DNA of 64,000 nucleotides from Symsagittifera roscoffensis. Taxonomy: Eukaryota > Xenacoelomorpha > Acoela > Convolutidae. Under the pieces are notes generated by a model, which was not told where the DNA came from, did not search any database, and saw nothing but the letters and a program-made list of their open reading frames with translations. Within the stretch, counting starts at the first letter, position 1. Each line of letters starts with the position of its first letter. The DNA lies in contig NC_087065.1 in NCBI RefSeq assembly GCF_963678635.1, positions 22,773,254 to 22,837,253 on the forward strand. The letters are read 5' to 3'. Shown here one piece after another: positions 44,385-57,603 of the stretch. The translations under genes and the position numbers were made by a program.

Positions 44385-47100
44385 GTTTCTCTGAACTTGT
44401 CTTTTTGGGTAAAAGTAACTCAATCCCTCCATCGTTTTCTCGTATGTAGCAACCTTTTGATTATTGGTTCTAAGTCCTCTGTTTTATGAAGTCAAGTCGA
44501 TTGCTTCGTCGAGTAATTTTCTGTGATTTCCCATAGAGCCATCGCCGGATTCATCGAGAACTCTTTTGTTCAATCCTCCGCTGTTAAATTTTATCTTGTC
44601 TGATTTGTTGTCATAGCAAAATTAATTTTTTCTACATGTACATACTATCTCCGTACAGGTACATTTTTCTTCAGACAGACCAGGCCTGCGTTTGTTTTGT
44701 TTTTTTTTTGTAAACGCTATAACATGTTCGTTTGTTTTTGAACTTCTGCAGTGTTTTTCTCTAAGCTTTTCCCAGTCATCTTTTTTCTCCGAACGAAAGC
44801 AATCATCGATTTTTCCTCAACAAGAGCTAAATACAGCGCATGCGTGGCCATTTGCAATTCCCCAAACTTAATAACATCGAAAGAAATCTCAAAAAATTTG
44901 TAGTAACACTCAAGCGTTCTCAGATTAGCATACTGCAGAAAGAAAAATTCAACAATTATGGGTACCCTGTGCTCAATTGTTCACTTTTGTAATATCATAC
45001 AAATCTTTCTGAACAGAGTTCAACCATTTGAAGAGTGGTTCAATAATTGCTTTGGGTGTTTTCTCATCATTCAAATACTTTGTGATCGTATGTCTCAATC
45101 TATCCATTATCTGGTAACAGTAGGATAAATTACCTGAAAATTTCATAGTCTCTGCAACAACTCGTTTCCTTCCCTTCTAGCGTCAACAACTGACTCAACA
45201 AAGTGATTGAGAACTTTTCAAGAGGAGTACTGTACAAAGCGGTAAGCTTTTGTACATTGGAAACCAAGTTCCTTATAGAAGGTTGTAGATTTCAGTAAGG
45301 ATGGAACCATTTTCTAGTTCAAAAATAGGTATTAGCATTCGCTGGGGATGCCTAGGAAGATCATTTTCCATTGCATAAATTTGCATACTTTCCGCCATAC
45401 CATTGTTTCATTTTCAGTGTTTTTGAAAATTGGAGGAAAATTAGCAAAATTTGCTTTTAGTCTATCTGGAACCCCTAAGTCACACTGAATATATCCATGA
45501 AGAGATTCATCTCTTCTTTTTTATAGTAAAGAGTCAGCAGAGAGAAGTCTTTCGAAGGAAAGTTGGATCGAATGTGATTCTTAATGTTTTCGTTCGTTTT
45601 GAAGTTTTGCCACCACTCACATTTCCCCGTCTATTCGATTTTGTATCCTTTTTCGCGAATATATTTCCGTCTCAAATCATCCATCTCTCGTCTTTTGTTT
45701 TCTCTCTCAACATTCTCATCACTCAACGATGGACATGTTTCCTAGCAGGGACAGAAATGGTAATAGCATTCCATAGCTTGAAACACTGTTTTGCAGTGAT
45801 TGCAATATCCATCTACTCTAAAAAAGTCATTTTTTAAAAAAAATTCCAGAAGTGTGGAAGCTCTGAATTCTGCATTTTCGTCTTGCTTCTTGGTAAAAAC
45901 ACATGGCCATGTTCTCAAAATAGCGAGATCAGTTATGTCTAGCCTCGAAATTTTGCATATCGGAATCATCTCCCATCTTGTGTACAACCCTGTTGGCATA
46001 TCTTGACACATTGAATAGGGACAGAGTTGGATCGCATGAATTTCAACGATTGCTTTGCAGATATTTGATGAATTCCTGATAAAGGTTTTGACCACAACAG
46101 CTTTTTGCTTGAACACAATTGATGGTCCACCTGTGATGACCTCTCTTATTTTCTCGCACAAATCTTTATCACTTTTGCAAAATGTGCAGAATTTTTCATT
46201 AATTGATATGTTCAGACAAATATTTGCCAGATTTGGAAGAGTGCATCCAAGTTGTAACATATCAATTTCTTTCTGATGAAAAAATTGAACCATTTTTTGC
46301 ATTGCTACAAGGGTTGGAACAACAACTTTGTTGTTGAACAATGCAAAAAAAACTTTAAAAGTAGTCATTCCATGTTTCTGCCAAATCTCCTGTAAAAATA
46401 TGTATTTATCCCATTCAGATGCTGATACTGTCTCGAATTGAAGTTTCTTCTAAGCTTATCGCTCATCAATTCAACTTGATTTTAGTTCTGATAATCCTGC
46501 AAGTCTTTATCAGGGGGATTTTGGTTTCTCTGAAAAAGGCTTCGTATAGAGGTAAATTCATCATTCTCGAGCATGTCAGCACTGTCAAACTGTCAAACCA
46601 CTCCTGAGGGAAAAATATTTTTGGCTCAATTGTTTTTTAAGCTTTAAAAAAGGAGTCTAAAGATGTTGCTCCACCCAAAAATTCCATGATATCGAGAAAC
46701 TTCATTTTTCCAAAATTGAAGGATTTCAAATTGTTAGCCTTTTTGATAACCATTACTTCAGCTTCTTTATCATTGATTAAGTAGGGAATGAGAGAGCTCT
46801 TGATCAAATTTAGATCAAATCTTCCACTGTTAAACCCAAATACAGGTAACGTGTTAAGATACCTCTCCAGATTTTGCTTCAAACCTTTCAGCTAATTTTT
46901 CTGCGTTCTCAAAAACTTGGTTGAGATATAACTATCCTCTATATCCTCTATACATTCGTCTTCATACTCAAAGTTTCCGGTTGGATGTTTTTGACATCTT
47001 TCATTCAATTCCTGGAAAAGTTTGAACATCCGCTCATTTACTACTCTTTCAACCTCTTGAAATTTATTTCTCAATTCGAGCTTATTTTTCTCAGCCAAAC
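44385..47100 (-). pseudogene. Family B protein-primed-type DNA polymerase pseudogene, unit 1
   Basis: The decayed frame runs over about 2.7 kb. From the N-terminus: a charged helical leader (47,098-46,892, one in-frame TAG); the exonuclease region with VFGFNSGRFDLNLI (near 46,815-46,840; ExoII-type N-x3-F-D); FLGGATSLDSFFKA and then a stop near 46,637; and the palm region in 46,368-45,742, with motif A position reading EIHAIQLCPYSM. A Cys/His-rich stretch (GYCNHCKTVFQAMECYYHFC) follows. A motif B-like AETMKFSGN is near 45,145, the motif C position LQMATHALYLAL near 44,850, and a Cys-rich tail near 44,610-44,650. At least four frameshifts or stops break it. The Asp expected in motifs A and C is replaced. 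Such polymerases replicate linear, protein-capped genomes of virus-like elements (Polinton/adintovirus-type); the affiliation is inference. Confidence 0.8.
46893..47060 (-). repeat. Inverted duplication within element, arm 1
   Basis: The reverse complement (GAAAGAGTAGTAAATGAGCG ... CAGAAAAATTAGCTG) matches the plus strand of 47,571-47,733. This arm lies in the polymerase leader-coding region. Confidence 0.75.
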
Positions 47101-47570
47101 TTTCAAGATTGATTACAAAATCGATAATAAGTTTTGCAGAACCTTGTTATAAAAAAAATTGGTTTATATATCAGGTTCGGGGATATTGATAGAGAAACTG
47201 AAACGTGTGTTACAGTCCAAGTTGTTGTTTAGGTAGTTTTCAATTGACTCAATAAAGAAAATAGCTAGGTTGTTGAACAATTTGTTATGTTTCGAAACTG
47301 GGTTATTGAAATCTTCCAACTTTTCAAATAACATTTCTCAAAGTGTAAATACGTCCCTGGATAAATGTGTCAAACTCGATCTTTGGAAGTCATAAGATGT
47401 CTGTTGAAAATGTCCGGCCTGTTGAAAAAGCCATCACAGCTAGGGCATCAAAAATACTTGGAAAAACACTCTATATCTTTTGTATGAACAATTTGAATGT
47501 TAAATTATAAAAATTCGACTGTTTTGTCAAACCTTCCGATACTTCGACGAGCCAAATATCCCACGTAAGA

Positions 47571-47733
47571 CATTGAAAGAGTAGTAAATGAGCGGATGTC
47601 GAAAACTTTCAGGAGTTGAATGAAAAATGTCAGAAACAAGCAATTGAAAACTTTGAGTATAAAACGAATGTATAGAGTATACAGAGGAAACTGATATGTC
47701 AACCCAGTTTCTGAGAAGGCAGAAAAATTAGCT
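47571..47733 (+). repeat. Inverted duplication within element, arm 2
   Basis: Plus-strand copy of the polymerase leader-coding segment (opposite orientation to arm 1), with several differences. The ~0.5 kb between the arms holds no recognised gene. Present in both macrosatellite units. Confidence 0.75.
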
Positions 47734-47939
47734 GATTGATTTTAAAAAATCTGGAGATTTTTTTGAGCAAAAAATTTAAATGATTCAACAATTTATGAAT
47801 CCATACTTCTAATCGAAATTTCATTTTTATTTTTTTTTCGAGAAAAAAAATGTTTGTTTTTCATAATTAAATTGTAGTCGCAAGAGAAACTTAAAAAATA
47901 TCCAAAAATTTTTCTGAAGTTTACCATATTAAAATTTTT

Positions 47940-50900
47940 TTTTCGGTTGTTCAAGTGAAAAGAGATTTTTCAAAATAAAATTGTATTTGCGAGTAAAATT
48001 TGAAAAACTTTCAAAAAAATTCTGAAATTTACCATACCGATAATTTGTTTGAAAAGATTGCCTTTTAAAACCTCAATGCTTGAGACAAAGCTAAGAAACG
48101 AATGTGCCGGCAAAATCGGTCTACCAAAAATTAGGTGAAACTCAAACCTTGTATCTTAATATATGGCCAAAACTGATCTTAGTACATTGAATGCCTGTTT
48201 CTATTGCATAGAAAAATCTACACACTATCTTAAAACATGGTAAGATTGGGCGCCGAGAATTTTTCTGAAACCTACCATTTTACCATCACGCTGAAATTTT
48301 ACCATTCCAGATGTTAATACATTAAGAAACCTATTCCATATCATAAAACATAAGAAATCTAATCTCTAACTTAATACATAGCTTTCAGAGCGGATGTTCT
48401 ATTCCCTATCTTAAAACATGGAAGTCTGCACCCACGCCCACCTCTCATCGCTCTTTTAATACTAGCTACATTAAAAAATTCTATGAGAACATAGTAATAA
48501 TAGGAAACAATATTTTTAATGAGAAATGGTAACCTGAAAAAATCTAGAAATCTGTACAAAGTTCTAGTAATTTGATAAATTTTGATAATGAATTGTTCTA
48601 GTAAGTAGTATGAAACAATTTCAACGCAATTTTTAGTTGTTGATTTATACTTATGCCTAAGGGTTCTGATTGATGATAAGGCCAATTCGACCGATAATCA
48701 GATTAAAATTATCCGAAAATTCTCATTGAAAATCGGTCCAAAGTTCTTCAGTGAAATGGTGGCTTGCTCACGGGAGTTTGTTGTTCTAAGGTTGCTGTAA
48801 AGTTACATAATATGAGTTAATAAGTGGATACATATTTGTTAAAAGATGGTAACAAAGTAAAAGGTGGATAATTATAAATTATCGAGTAATTGATTCGTTT
48901 TGCCTAGCTATCATTTTATAAACTTTCTAAGTTAGTGTCTTTGATTGAGTTCTTGCAGTAGTGAGTTTTCAAGCAGAAAAAGGGTAACTTATGGGACAAA
49001 AAATATTGAATTTTTACTGTTTTTGATAATTGACGATAAAAAAATATAAAAATTGGATAATTCTGCTGTATCTTGATCATTTTCAGATGATAAAACACCT
49101 AAACTTGCACTGCAAATTGAGTTCAAAATTAGAATTCAGGTTAAAGCAAAATCATATGGTCAACTGGATCAGAAATTTCCTTTCTGAAGCTTCTTAGCAA
49201 ATAGGTTTTTCTGCAACACTTTGCATCGGAAAAATGAACGATTTTTGAAATGATACAATTTTAAACATAAAATACAATTTTGGAGAAAATTTTTGTCCAA
49301 AATGGATTCAATTGGAAGACGGTAGATCAGGCAAAAACCAAAAAAGGCCTAAGTTGAAGTTTTTTGACACAGTTAAATTGAAATTTAATTTACTCTTACA
49401 GATTTTGAGATCAATTCGATTCAACTGAAAATATAGTTTCTCAATTCTTAAGATCCAAAAAGTTTTTTTTCGTTTTTTCAAAATAAAAATGCTTTTCAAG
49501 ATTCAAAAAATTTGCAAGTAAATTTAAAAAAAATTTCATAAAAAATTCTGAAGCTTACCATACCGAAGTTTTGTAAGAAAAGATAGCCCTCAATTCTTAA
49601 AACTTAGCCAAAAAACGCATGTGTCGGAAAAATTGAGCTCCGGAAAATTTGGACGATACGATTTTGTTGAAACTTACCATAATATCATCGCAAACCTCGT
49701 ATATTAATTCATGGCAAAACTGATCTTAATACATTAAATGTCTATTACTATTATATAGAGAAATCTACCCACTATCTTAAAACATTGTAACATTAGACGC
49801 CACAAAAGTTTTCTGAAATTTACCATCTTACCACCATACTGAAACCTTACCATACCCTTACTTAATACTTTAAAAAAACTATTCCATATCTTGCAGCTAA
49901 TACATAGCTTGCAGACCGGATGTTCTTATTTCTATTTTAAAACATGAAAGTCTGCACCCACCCCCACCTCTCATCGCTCTTCTACTAATAGCTACATTAA
50001 AAATTCTATGAGATCATAGTAATAATAGGAAACAATATTTTTCATGAGAAACTATAACCTGAAAAAATCTAGACATCGGTACCTAGTTTCAGTAATTTGA
50101 TAAATTTTGATAAAGAATTTTTCTAGTAATTAGTATGAATTAATTTCAACGCATTTCTTAGTCGTTCATTTATGCTTAAGCTTAAAAGTTCTGATTGATA
50201 ATAAGGCCAACTTGAGCAATAATCAGATTCAAATTATCGTGAAATTCTCACTGAAAATCGGTCCAAAAATCTTCAGTGAGAGCTGCAATGGTGGCTTGCT
50301 CAGGGGAGTTTGTTGTTTTAAACTTGCGGTAAAAGAACATAATATGAGTAAATAAGTGGATACATATTTGTTAACCTTTTGTAACAAAAGTAAGTAGTGG
50401 ATAATTACAAAATATCGACTAATTGATTTGTTTTGACTAGCTATCCTTTTAGAATAATCCTAAGTTAGTGTCTTTGATTGATTTTTTGGAGTAGTGAGTT
50501 TTCAAGCAGACAAGGGGTAACTTATGCATCAAAAATAATGAGTTTTTACAGTTTTTGATAATTGACGCTAAAAAATATAAAAACTGGATAATTCTGTTGT
50601 ATCTTGATCATTTCCAGATAAAAAAAAACACCTAAATCTGCACTACAAGTTGAGTTCAAAATTAGAATTAAGGTTAAAGCAAAAACATACGGTTATCTGG
50701 ATCAGAAATTTCCTTTCTGAAGCTTCTTAGCAAATGGGTTTTTCTGCAACACTTTGCATCGGAAAAATAAACGATTTTTGAAATGATAACATTTTACACA
50801 TAAATTTCAATTTTCGAAAAAACTTTTGTTTGAAATTTTTTCAATTGGAAGACGGTAAATCAGACAGAAAACAAAAAAGGCCTAAGTTGAAGTTTTTTGT

Positions 50901-53900
50901 CAAGTAAAACTGAAATTTTATTTACTTTTACAGATTTTGAGATCAAATTGATTCAACTCAAAATAAAGTTTCTCAATTCGTAGGATTTTTACTATCTGAA
51001 ACTTTCCATCCAAAAAGTTTTTTTATCGATTATTCAAAATAAAAATGCTTTTAAAATAAAATTCTGAAACTTACCATAACGAAGTTTTGTAAAAAAAGAT
51101 AGCCCTTAAACATCTCAATTCTTAAGACTCAGCCAAAAAACGCATGTGGCGGAAAAACTGAGCTCCGGAAAATTCGGGCGATAAGACTTTGTTGAAATTT
51201 ACCATAATATGATCTCAAACCCCGTATCTTAATTCGTTGCAAAACTGATCTTAATACATTAAATGTCTATTACTATTATATAGAGAAATCTACCCACTAT
51301 CTTAAAACATTGTAACATTAGACGCCACAAAAGTTTTCTGAAATTTACCATCTTACCACCATACTGAAACCTTACCATACCCTTACTTAATACTTTAAAA
51401 AAACTATTCCATATCTTGCAGCTAATACATAGCTTGCAGACCGGATGTTCTTATTTCTATTTTAAAACATGAAAGTCTGCACCCACCCCCACCTCTCATC
51501 GCTCTTCTACTAATAGCTACATTAAAAATTCTATGAGATCATAGTAATAATAGGAAACAATATTTTTCATGAGAAACTATAACCTGAAAAAATCTAGACA
51601 TCGGTACCTAGTTTCAGTAATTTGATAAATTTTGATAAAGAATTTTTCTAGTAATTAGTATGAATTAATTTCAACGCATTTCTTAGTCGTTCATTTATGC
51701 TTAAGCTTAAAAGTTCTGATTGATAATAAGGCCAACTTGAGCAATAATCAGATTCAAATTATCGTGAAATTCTCACTGAAAATCGGTCCAAAAATCTTCA
51801 GTGAGAGCTGCAATGGTGGCTTGCTCAGGGGAGTTTGTTGTTTTAAACTTGCGGTAAAAGAACATAATATGAGTAAATAAGTGGATACATATTTGTTAAC
51901 CTTTTGTAACAAAAGTAAGTAGTGGATAATTACAAAATATCGACTAATTGATTTGTTTTGACTAGCTATCCTTTTAGAATAATCCTAAGTTAGTGTCTTT
52001 GATTGATTTTTTGGAGTAGTGAGTTTTCAAGCAGACAAGGGGTAACTTATGCATCAAAAATAATGAGTTTTTACAGTTTTTGATAATTGACGCTAAAAAA
52101 TATAAAAACTGGATAATTCTGTTGTATCTTGATCATTTCCAGATAAAAAAAACACCTAAATCTGCACTACAAGTTGAGTTCAAAATTAGAATTAAGGTTA
52201 AAGCAAAAACATACGGTTATCTGGATCAGAAATTTCCTTTCTGAAGCTTCTTAGCAAATAGGTTTTTCTGCAACACTTTGCATCGGAAAAATAAACGATT
52301 TTTGAAATGATAACATTTTACACATAAATTTCAATTTTCGAAAAAACTTTTGTTTGAAATTTTTTCAATTGGAAGACGGTAAATCAGACAGAAAACAAAA
52401 AAGGCCTAAGTTGAAGTTTTTTGTCAAGTAAAACTGAAATTTTATTTACTTTTACAGATTTTGAGATCAAATTGATTCAACTCAAAATAAAGTTTCTCAA
52501 TTCGTAGGATTTTTACTATCTGAAACTTTCCATCCAAAAAGTTTTTTTATCGATTATTCAAAAGAAAAATGCTTTTAAAAAAAAATTCTGAAACTTACCA
52601 TAACGAAGTTTTGTAAAAAAAGATAGCCCTTAAACATCTCAATTCTTAAGACTCAGCCAAAAAACGCATGTGGCGGAAAAACTGAGCTCCGGAAAATTCG
52701 GGCGATAAGACTTTGTTGAAATTTACCATAATATGATCTCAAACCCCGTATCTTAATTCGTTGCAAAACAGATCTTCATACATTAAATGTCTAATAAAAT
52801 TATATAAAGAACTCTACCCACTATCTTAAAACATTGTAAGATTAGACGCCACAAAAATTTTCTGAAATTTACCATCTTACCACCATACTGAAACCTTACC
52901 ATTCCCTAACTAATACTTTAAAAAGCCTATTCCATATCTTGCAGCTAATACATAGCTTGCAGACCGGATGTTCTTATCTCTATTTTAAAACATGAAAATC
53001 TGCACCCACCCCCACCTCTCATCGCTCTTCTAATACTAGCTACATTATAAAATTTCTATGAGAACATAGTAATAATAGGAAACAATATTTTTCATGAGAA
53101 ATTTTAACCTGAAAAAATCTAGAAATCGGTACCTAGTTTTAGTAATTAGATAAATTTTGATAAAGAATTTTCCTAGTAATTAGTATGAAATAATTTCAAC
53201 GCATTTCTTAGTCGTTCATTTATGCTTATGCCTAAGGGTTCTGATTGAAGATAAGGACAATTCGACCGATAATCAGATTAAAACTATTCGGAAATTTTCA
53301 TTGAAAATCGGTCCAAAGTTCTTCAGTGAGAACTGCAATGGTGGCTTGCTCGCGGGAGTTTGTTGTTCTAAATTTGCTGTAAAATTACATAATATGAGTT
53401 AATAAGTGGATACGTTTTTGTTAAAAAGTTGTAACAAACTAAGTGGTGGATAATTATAAATTATCGAGTAATTGATTCGTTTTGCCTAGCTATCATTTTA
53501 TAAAAATCCTAAGTTATTGTATTTGATTGAGTTCTTGCAGTAGTGAGTTTTCAAGCAGACAAAGGGTAACTTATGCATCAAAATCATTGCGTGTTTACTG
53601 TTTTTGATAATTGACGAGAAAAAATATAAAAAAATGGATAATTCTGTTGTATCTTGATCATTCTAGATAATAAAACACCTAAATTTGCACTGCAAGTTGA
53701 GTTCAAAATTAAAATTTTGGTTAAAACAAAAACATATGGTCATCTGGATTGGAAGTTTCCTTTCTGAAGCTTCTTAGCAAATGGGTTTTTTGTCGAAACT
53801 TTGCATCGGAAAATAAACGATTTTTGAAATGATACAATATTAAACATAAAATTCAATTTTGGAGAAAATTTTTGTCCAAAATGGATTCAATTGGAAGACG

Positions 53901-55905
53901 GTAGATCAGGCAAAAAGCAAAAAAAGGCCCAAGTTGAAGTTTTTTGAAAAATTAAAATTGAAATTTAAGTTATTTTTACAGCTTTTGAGATCAATTTGAT
54001 TCAACTCAAAATATAGTTTCTCAATTTTTAAGATTTTTACTATCTGAAATTTTTTTTTTGATTTTTCAAAATAAAAATGCTTTTCAAGATTAAAAAGCTT
54101 TTGCAAGTAAATATTAAAAAAATTTCATAAAAAAATCTGAAACTTACCATACCGAAGTTTTGTAAGAAAAAATAGCCCTCAATTCTTAAGACTTAGCCAA
54201 AAAACCCATGTGTCGGAAAAATTGAGCTCCGGAAAATTCGGGCGATAAGATTTTGTTGAAATTTACCATAATATCATCTCAAACCCCGTATCTTAATTCG
54301 TTGCAAAACAGATCTTAATACATTAAATGTCTATTAATATTATATAAAGAACTCTACCCACTATCTTAAAACATTGTAAGATTAAACGCCACAAAAATTT
54401 TCTGAAATTTACCATCTTACCACCATACTGAAACCTTACCATTCCCTAACTTAATACTTTAAAAAACCTATTCCATGTCTTGCAGCTAATACATAGCTTG
54501 CAGACCGGATGTTCTTATCTCTATTTTAAAACATGAAAGTTTGCACCCACCCCACCTCTCATCGTTCTTCTACTACTAGCTACATTAAGAAAATTCTATG
54601 AGAACATAGTAATAATAGGAAACAATATTTTTCATGAGAAATTTTAACCTGAAAAAATCTAGAAATCGGTACCTAGTTTTAGTAATTTGATAAATTTTGA
54701 TAAAGATTTTTTCTAGTAATTTGTATGAATTAATTTCAACGCATTTTTTAGTCGTTCATTTATGCTTATGCTTAAAAATTCTGATTGATGATAAGGCCAA
54801 TTCGAGCGATAATCAGATTCAAATTATCGTGAAATTCTCATTGAAAATCGGTCCAAAAATTAACCTTTTGTAACAAAAATAAGTAGTGGACAATTACAAA
54901 ATATCTATTAGTTATTTGTTTTGACTAGCTATCCTTTTAGAATAATCCTAAGTTAGTGTCTTTGATTGATTTCTTGGAGTAGTGAGTTTTCAAGCAGACA
55001 AGGGGTAACTAATGCATCGAAATTAATGAGTTTTTACAGTTTGTGATAATTGACGCTAAAAAAAATAAAAACTGGATAATTCTGTTGTATCTTGATCATT
55101 TCTAGATAATAAAACAACTAAATCTGCACTACAAGTTGAGTTCAAAATTAAAATTAATGTTAAAGCAAAAACATACGGTTATCTGGATCAGAAATTTTCT
55201 TTCTGAAGCTTCTTAGCAAATGTGTTTTTTTGGAAAACTTTGCATCGGAAAAATAAACAATTTTTGAAATGATAACAATTTACACATAAAATTCAATTTT
55301 CGAAAACATTTGTGTCCGAAATGGATTTAATTGGAAGACGGTAGATCAGACAGAAACCAAAAAGGGCCTATGTTGAAATTTTTAGTCAAGTAAAACTGAA
55401 GTTTTATTTACTTTTACAGATTTTGAGATCAAACTGATTCAACTCAAAATATAGTTTCTCAATTCGTAGGATTTTTACTATCTGAAACTTCCCATCCAAA
55501 AAATTTTTTTTTCGATTTTTCAAAACAAAAATGCTTTTCAAGATTAAAATGTATTTGCAAGTAAAATCTAAAAAAAATTTCAAAAAAAAATTCTGAAACT
55601 TACCATAAGGAAGTTTTGTAAGAAAAGATAGCCCTTAAACATCTCAATTCTTAAAAATCTGCCAAAAAACGCATGTGGCGGAAAAATTGAGCTCCGGAAA
55701 ATTCGGGCGATAAGACTTTGTTGAAATTTACCATAATGTCATCTCAAACTCCGTATCTTAATTCGTTGCAAAACAGATCTTAATACATTAAATGTCCATT
55801 AATATTATATAAAGAACTCTACCCACTATCTTAAAACATTGTAAGATTAGACGCCACAAAAGTTTTCTGAAATTTACCATCTTACCACCATACTGACACC
55901 TGTCC
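47940..55905 (+). repeat. ~1.52 kb tandem array, five-plus units
   Basis: The marker CCTCTCATCG occurs at 48,441; 49,967; 51,492; 53,015; 54,555 (last base order slightly varied), giving periods of 1,526, 1,525, 1,523 and 1,540. Units 49.76-51.25 and 51.28-52.77 kb are almost identical, while the first is more diverged. The unit begins with the outer inverted-repeat sequence of the polymerase element and adds about 1.1 kb of non-coding AT-rich DNA. The last unit is cut at 55,905, where macrosatellite unit 2 begins. Each unit has about six degenerate TATCTTAATACAT motifs. No gene is supported in it. Confidence 0.9.
48045..48425 (-). repeat. Right inverted repeat of polymerase element, unit 1
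   Basis: Partner of 43,788-44,215. It is also the start of the first 1.52 kb tandem unit, so the array appears to have grown from this end of the element. Confidence 0.75.
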
Positions 55906-56112
55906 TTCGAAACAACGAGCCATCAGGAAGTCGCAAAAGGGATCATGCAGAGACGGAGATAGTAGGCAAAACCGTTAGTTGAAGAAATAAGACATGATAC
56001 AAGCATAACATGTTTCGGTAAACGAAAAACTGAAACAGAGTCATAATAATTTTAGCAACCTGGAAAAGTCTCCCGAGCTGAAAACCCGATGAGAATGAGA
56101 CTCTCGAGAAGT

Positions 56113-56655
56113 CAAACGACTGCGTCGATAAAAGAAACGGGACCTTGAACCAAAAGGAATAATTGACATTGTTCAGGGCCATTGTCACGTTTCTGTTCAA
56201 ATACACAGGGATGCTCAAAAATGATCGTCAACACCAAAGTACATTCTGTCGTCCAGGCATTTGTCAACATAGAGTAAAAAGCAAAAAAAAAACGGTACTG
56301 TGGAGCTGAGCATAGAACCGGCAGCCTGTAAGTATGTTTTTAAACCTATAATATACTGGTTTGATGAAAAAACACTGATGTTCCGATTTGATGACTCAAT
56401 TTTATAGTGTCAACACCTCGAGTCTCCCCAAGAATTCCAGTCTGGCTATTAAAAGCTGTGAAATTGTACTATGTGGAGGCCAGATCCCATTTGAAGAAGA
56501 GCAATATGAACTATGTTATTCAGCGGGCTTTAGGGGACACCAAAAAAATGGTGACGACTCAACTGTTTTTCGTCAATTCATTTGGGAACGCTGTGCTTAA
56601 TGTTGCTCCACTAGTTGATCAGTTCAAACGCCAGAAAGATCATTATAATGTTTAA
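56113..56655 (+). pseudogene. Accessory gene 1, unit 2 copy
   Basis: Same structure as at 42,246-42,788: intron at about 56,328-56,407 with a GTAAGTATG donor, downstream frame open to the TAA at 56,655 with a handful of residue changes (for example KSNMNYVIQ for KSYMNYVIQ). The upstream stop is shared. Confidence 0.4.
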
Positions 56656-57337
56656 GTGTCTTCCAAAGATAATTATTTATCAAAATAGAAACCGACATGG
56701 AACCCCGTGTAATCATTTTCTTTTTTTGAAGATTAGTATCATAAATCTGGAGCAGCCAAAGCGCTTTCTGGAACGTAACGTTGTGCCAAGGTTTTGCAAA
56801 GCTTCTGCCTTTGTCTACCAACCCTAAATTCGAGATGGGGAAGCGGAAGAAGCAAGCATCAGAATTTACCAGAGATTGGACGGATACACGTACGAAGAGG
56901 TTCAGTTGGCAGTGCGATCCCGACAGCATTCTCAACGTTACGTCCGCCAGCTGCAGCGCGCACAGATCTTTGCTCAGCAGATGACCACATTCCATGAGCT
57001 GTCGAGTAAAATTACAATCTCTTAACCAAAGTGGAACTGGGCAACCTGAAGTAGGTGGTTGACTATGAGACGAAGCAGCTCAATGATGGATCAAAGAGAA
57101 AATTTCAGCCCCTTGAGAAATCTAAAAGTCTGAAAAATACCGCCAAACACATTGGGAGCTTTCCATATGAGGCTCATTAAGAGTTGCAGAGTCGTGTATT
57201 GACCCTAAAGCTGGGTTGGCATACGTAATGTGACACTTCCCGTCTTTGGAAGAGGTACTTATTTTTTTAACCATTCGATAAGTGTATCTCAACAAAATTT
57301 TGTTTTTGAATCTGTAATTTGATTTGGTTTTCACTAG

Positions 57338-57603
57338 GTTTGGTTGCTTTGCAATCATTCAGGAGGATGACGTGTTAGTGGGTTACTACGACAAAGTAGT
57401 AACCAACAGAAAGTGCCGATCAGGAGTTCTTGGTGAATATGTATTGAAAGTTGCGCGTCCTCCTAAGCGATTGATCGACGCTTCAAAAAAACTGCTCAAT
57501 TTATAAACGGGGCGTTTGCCTGGGTCATTTAGCGAACCACGCCACCCTTAAGAGAAGCGAGGCCAATGAGAAGAAAGTAGAAGTTTTTTTTTCCGGCATA
57601 GGT
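57338..57603 (+). pseudogene. SET-like ORF, unit 2 copy, frameshifted
   Basis: Identical in layout to 43,471-43,738, with the same preceding intron (about 57,255-57,337). A two-base deletion after the GACGCTTCAA codons (near 57,486) shifts the frame, giving RLIDASKKLLNL-stop at 57,506. The N-H box region survives only in another frame. Confidence 0.45.

Larger units (their letters stand above)
42043..55908 (+). repeat. Macrosatellite unit 1 (~13.87 kb)
   Basis: From GAAACAACGAGCC (42,043), the sequence recurs at 55,909 with an offset of 13,866 that stays within about 15 bases over more than 8 kb. Order: accessory block (42,043-43,738), polymerase element between inverted repeats (43,788-48,425), array of ~1.52 kb units (about 47,940-55,905). 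Differences between the units are sparse by eye. Confidence 0.9.

Noticed and set aside
45451..46276. Plus-strand ORFs of 68-128 codons, repeated at 59,425-60,127
   Set aside because: They lie opposite the polymerase relic and are shadows of its minus-strand frame.
47505..47702. 65-codon minus ORF repeated at 61,359-61,556
   Set aside because: It is the antisense of the inverted copy of the polymerase leader segment.
43788..48425. Complete Polinton/Maverick element
   Set aside because: Only a polymerase is recognisable; no integrase, ATPase, protease or confident capsid gene is seen in the unit, so only a related origin is suggested.
48371..48685. 104-codon minus ORF, nearly repeated at 62,226-62,537
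   Set aside because: It overlaps the inverted repeat and tandem-array sequence and is broken in the other 1.52 kb units; conservation reflects the repeat, not a gene.
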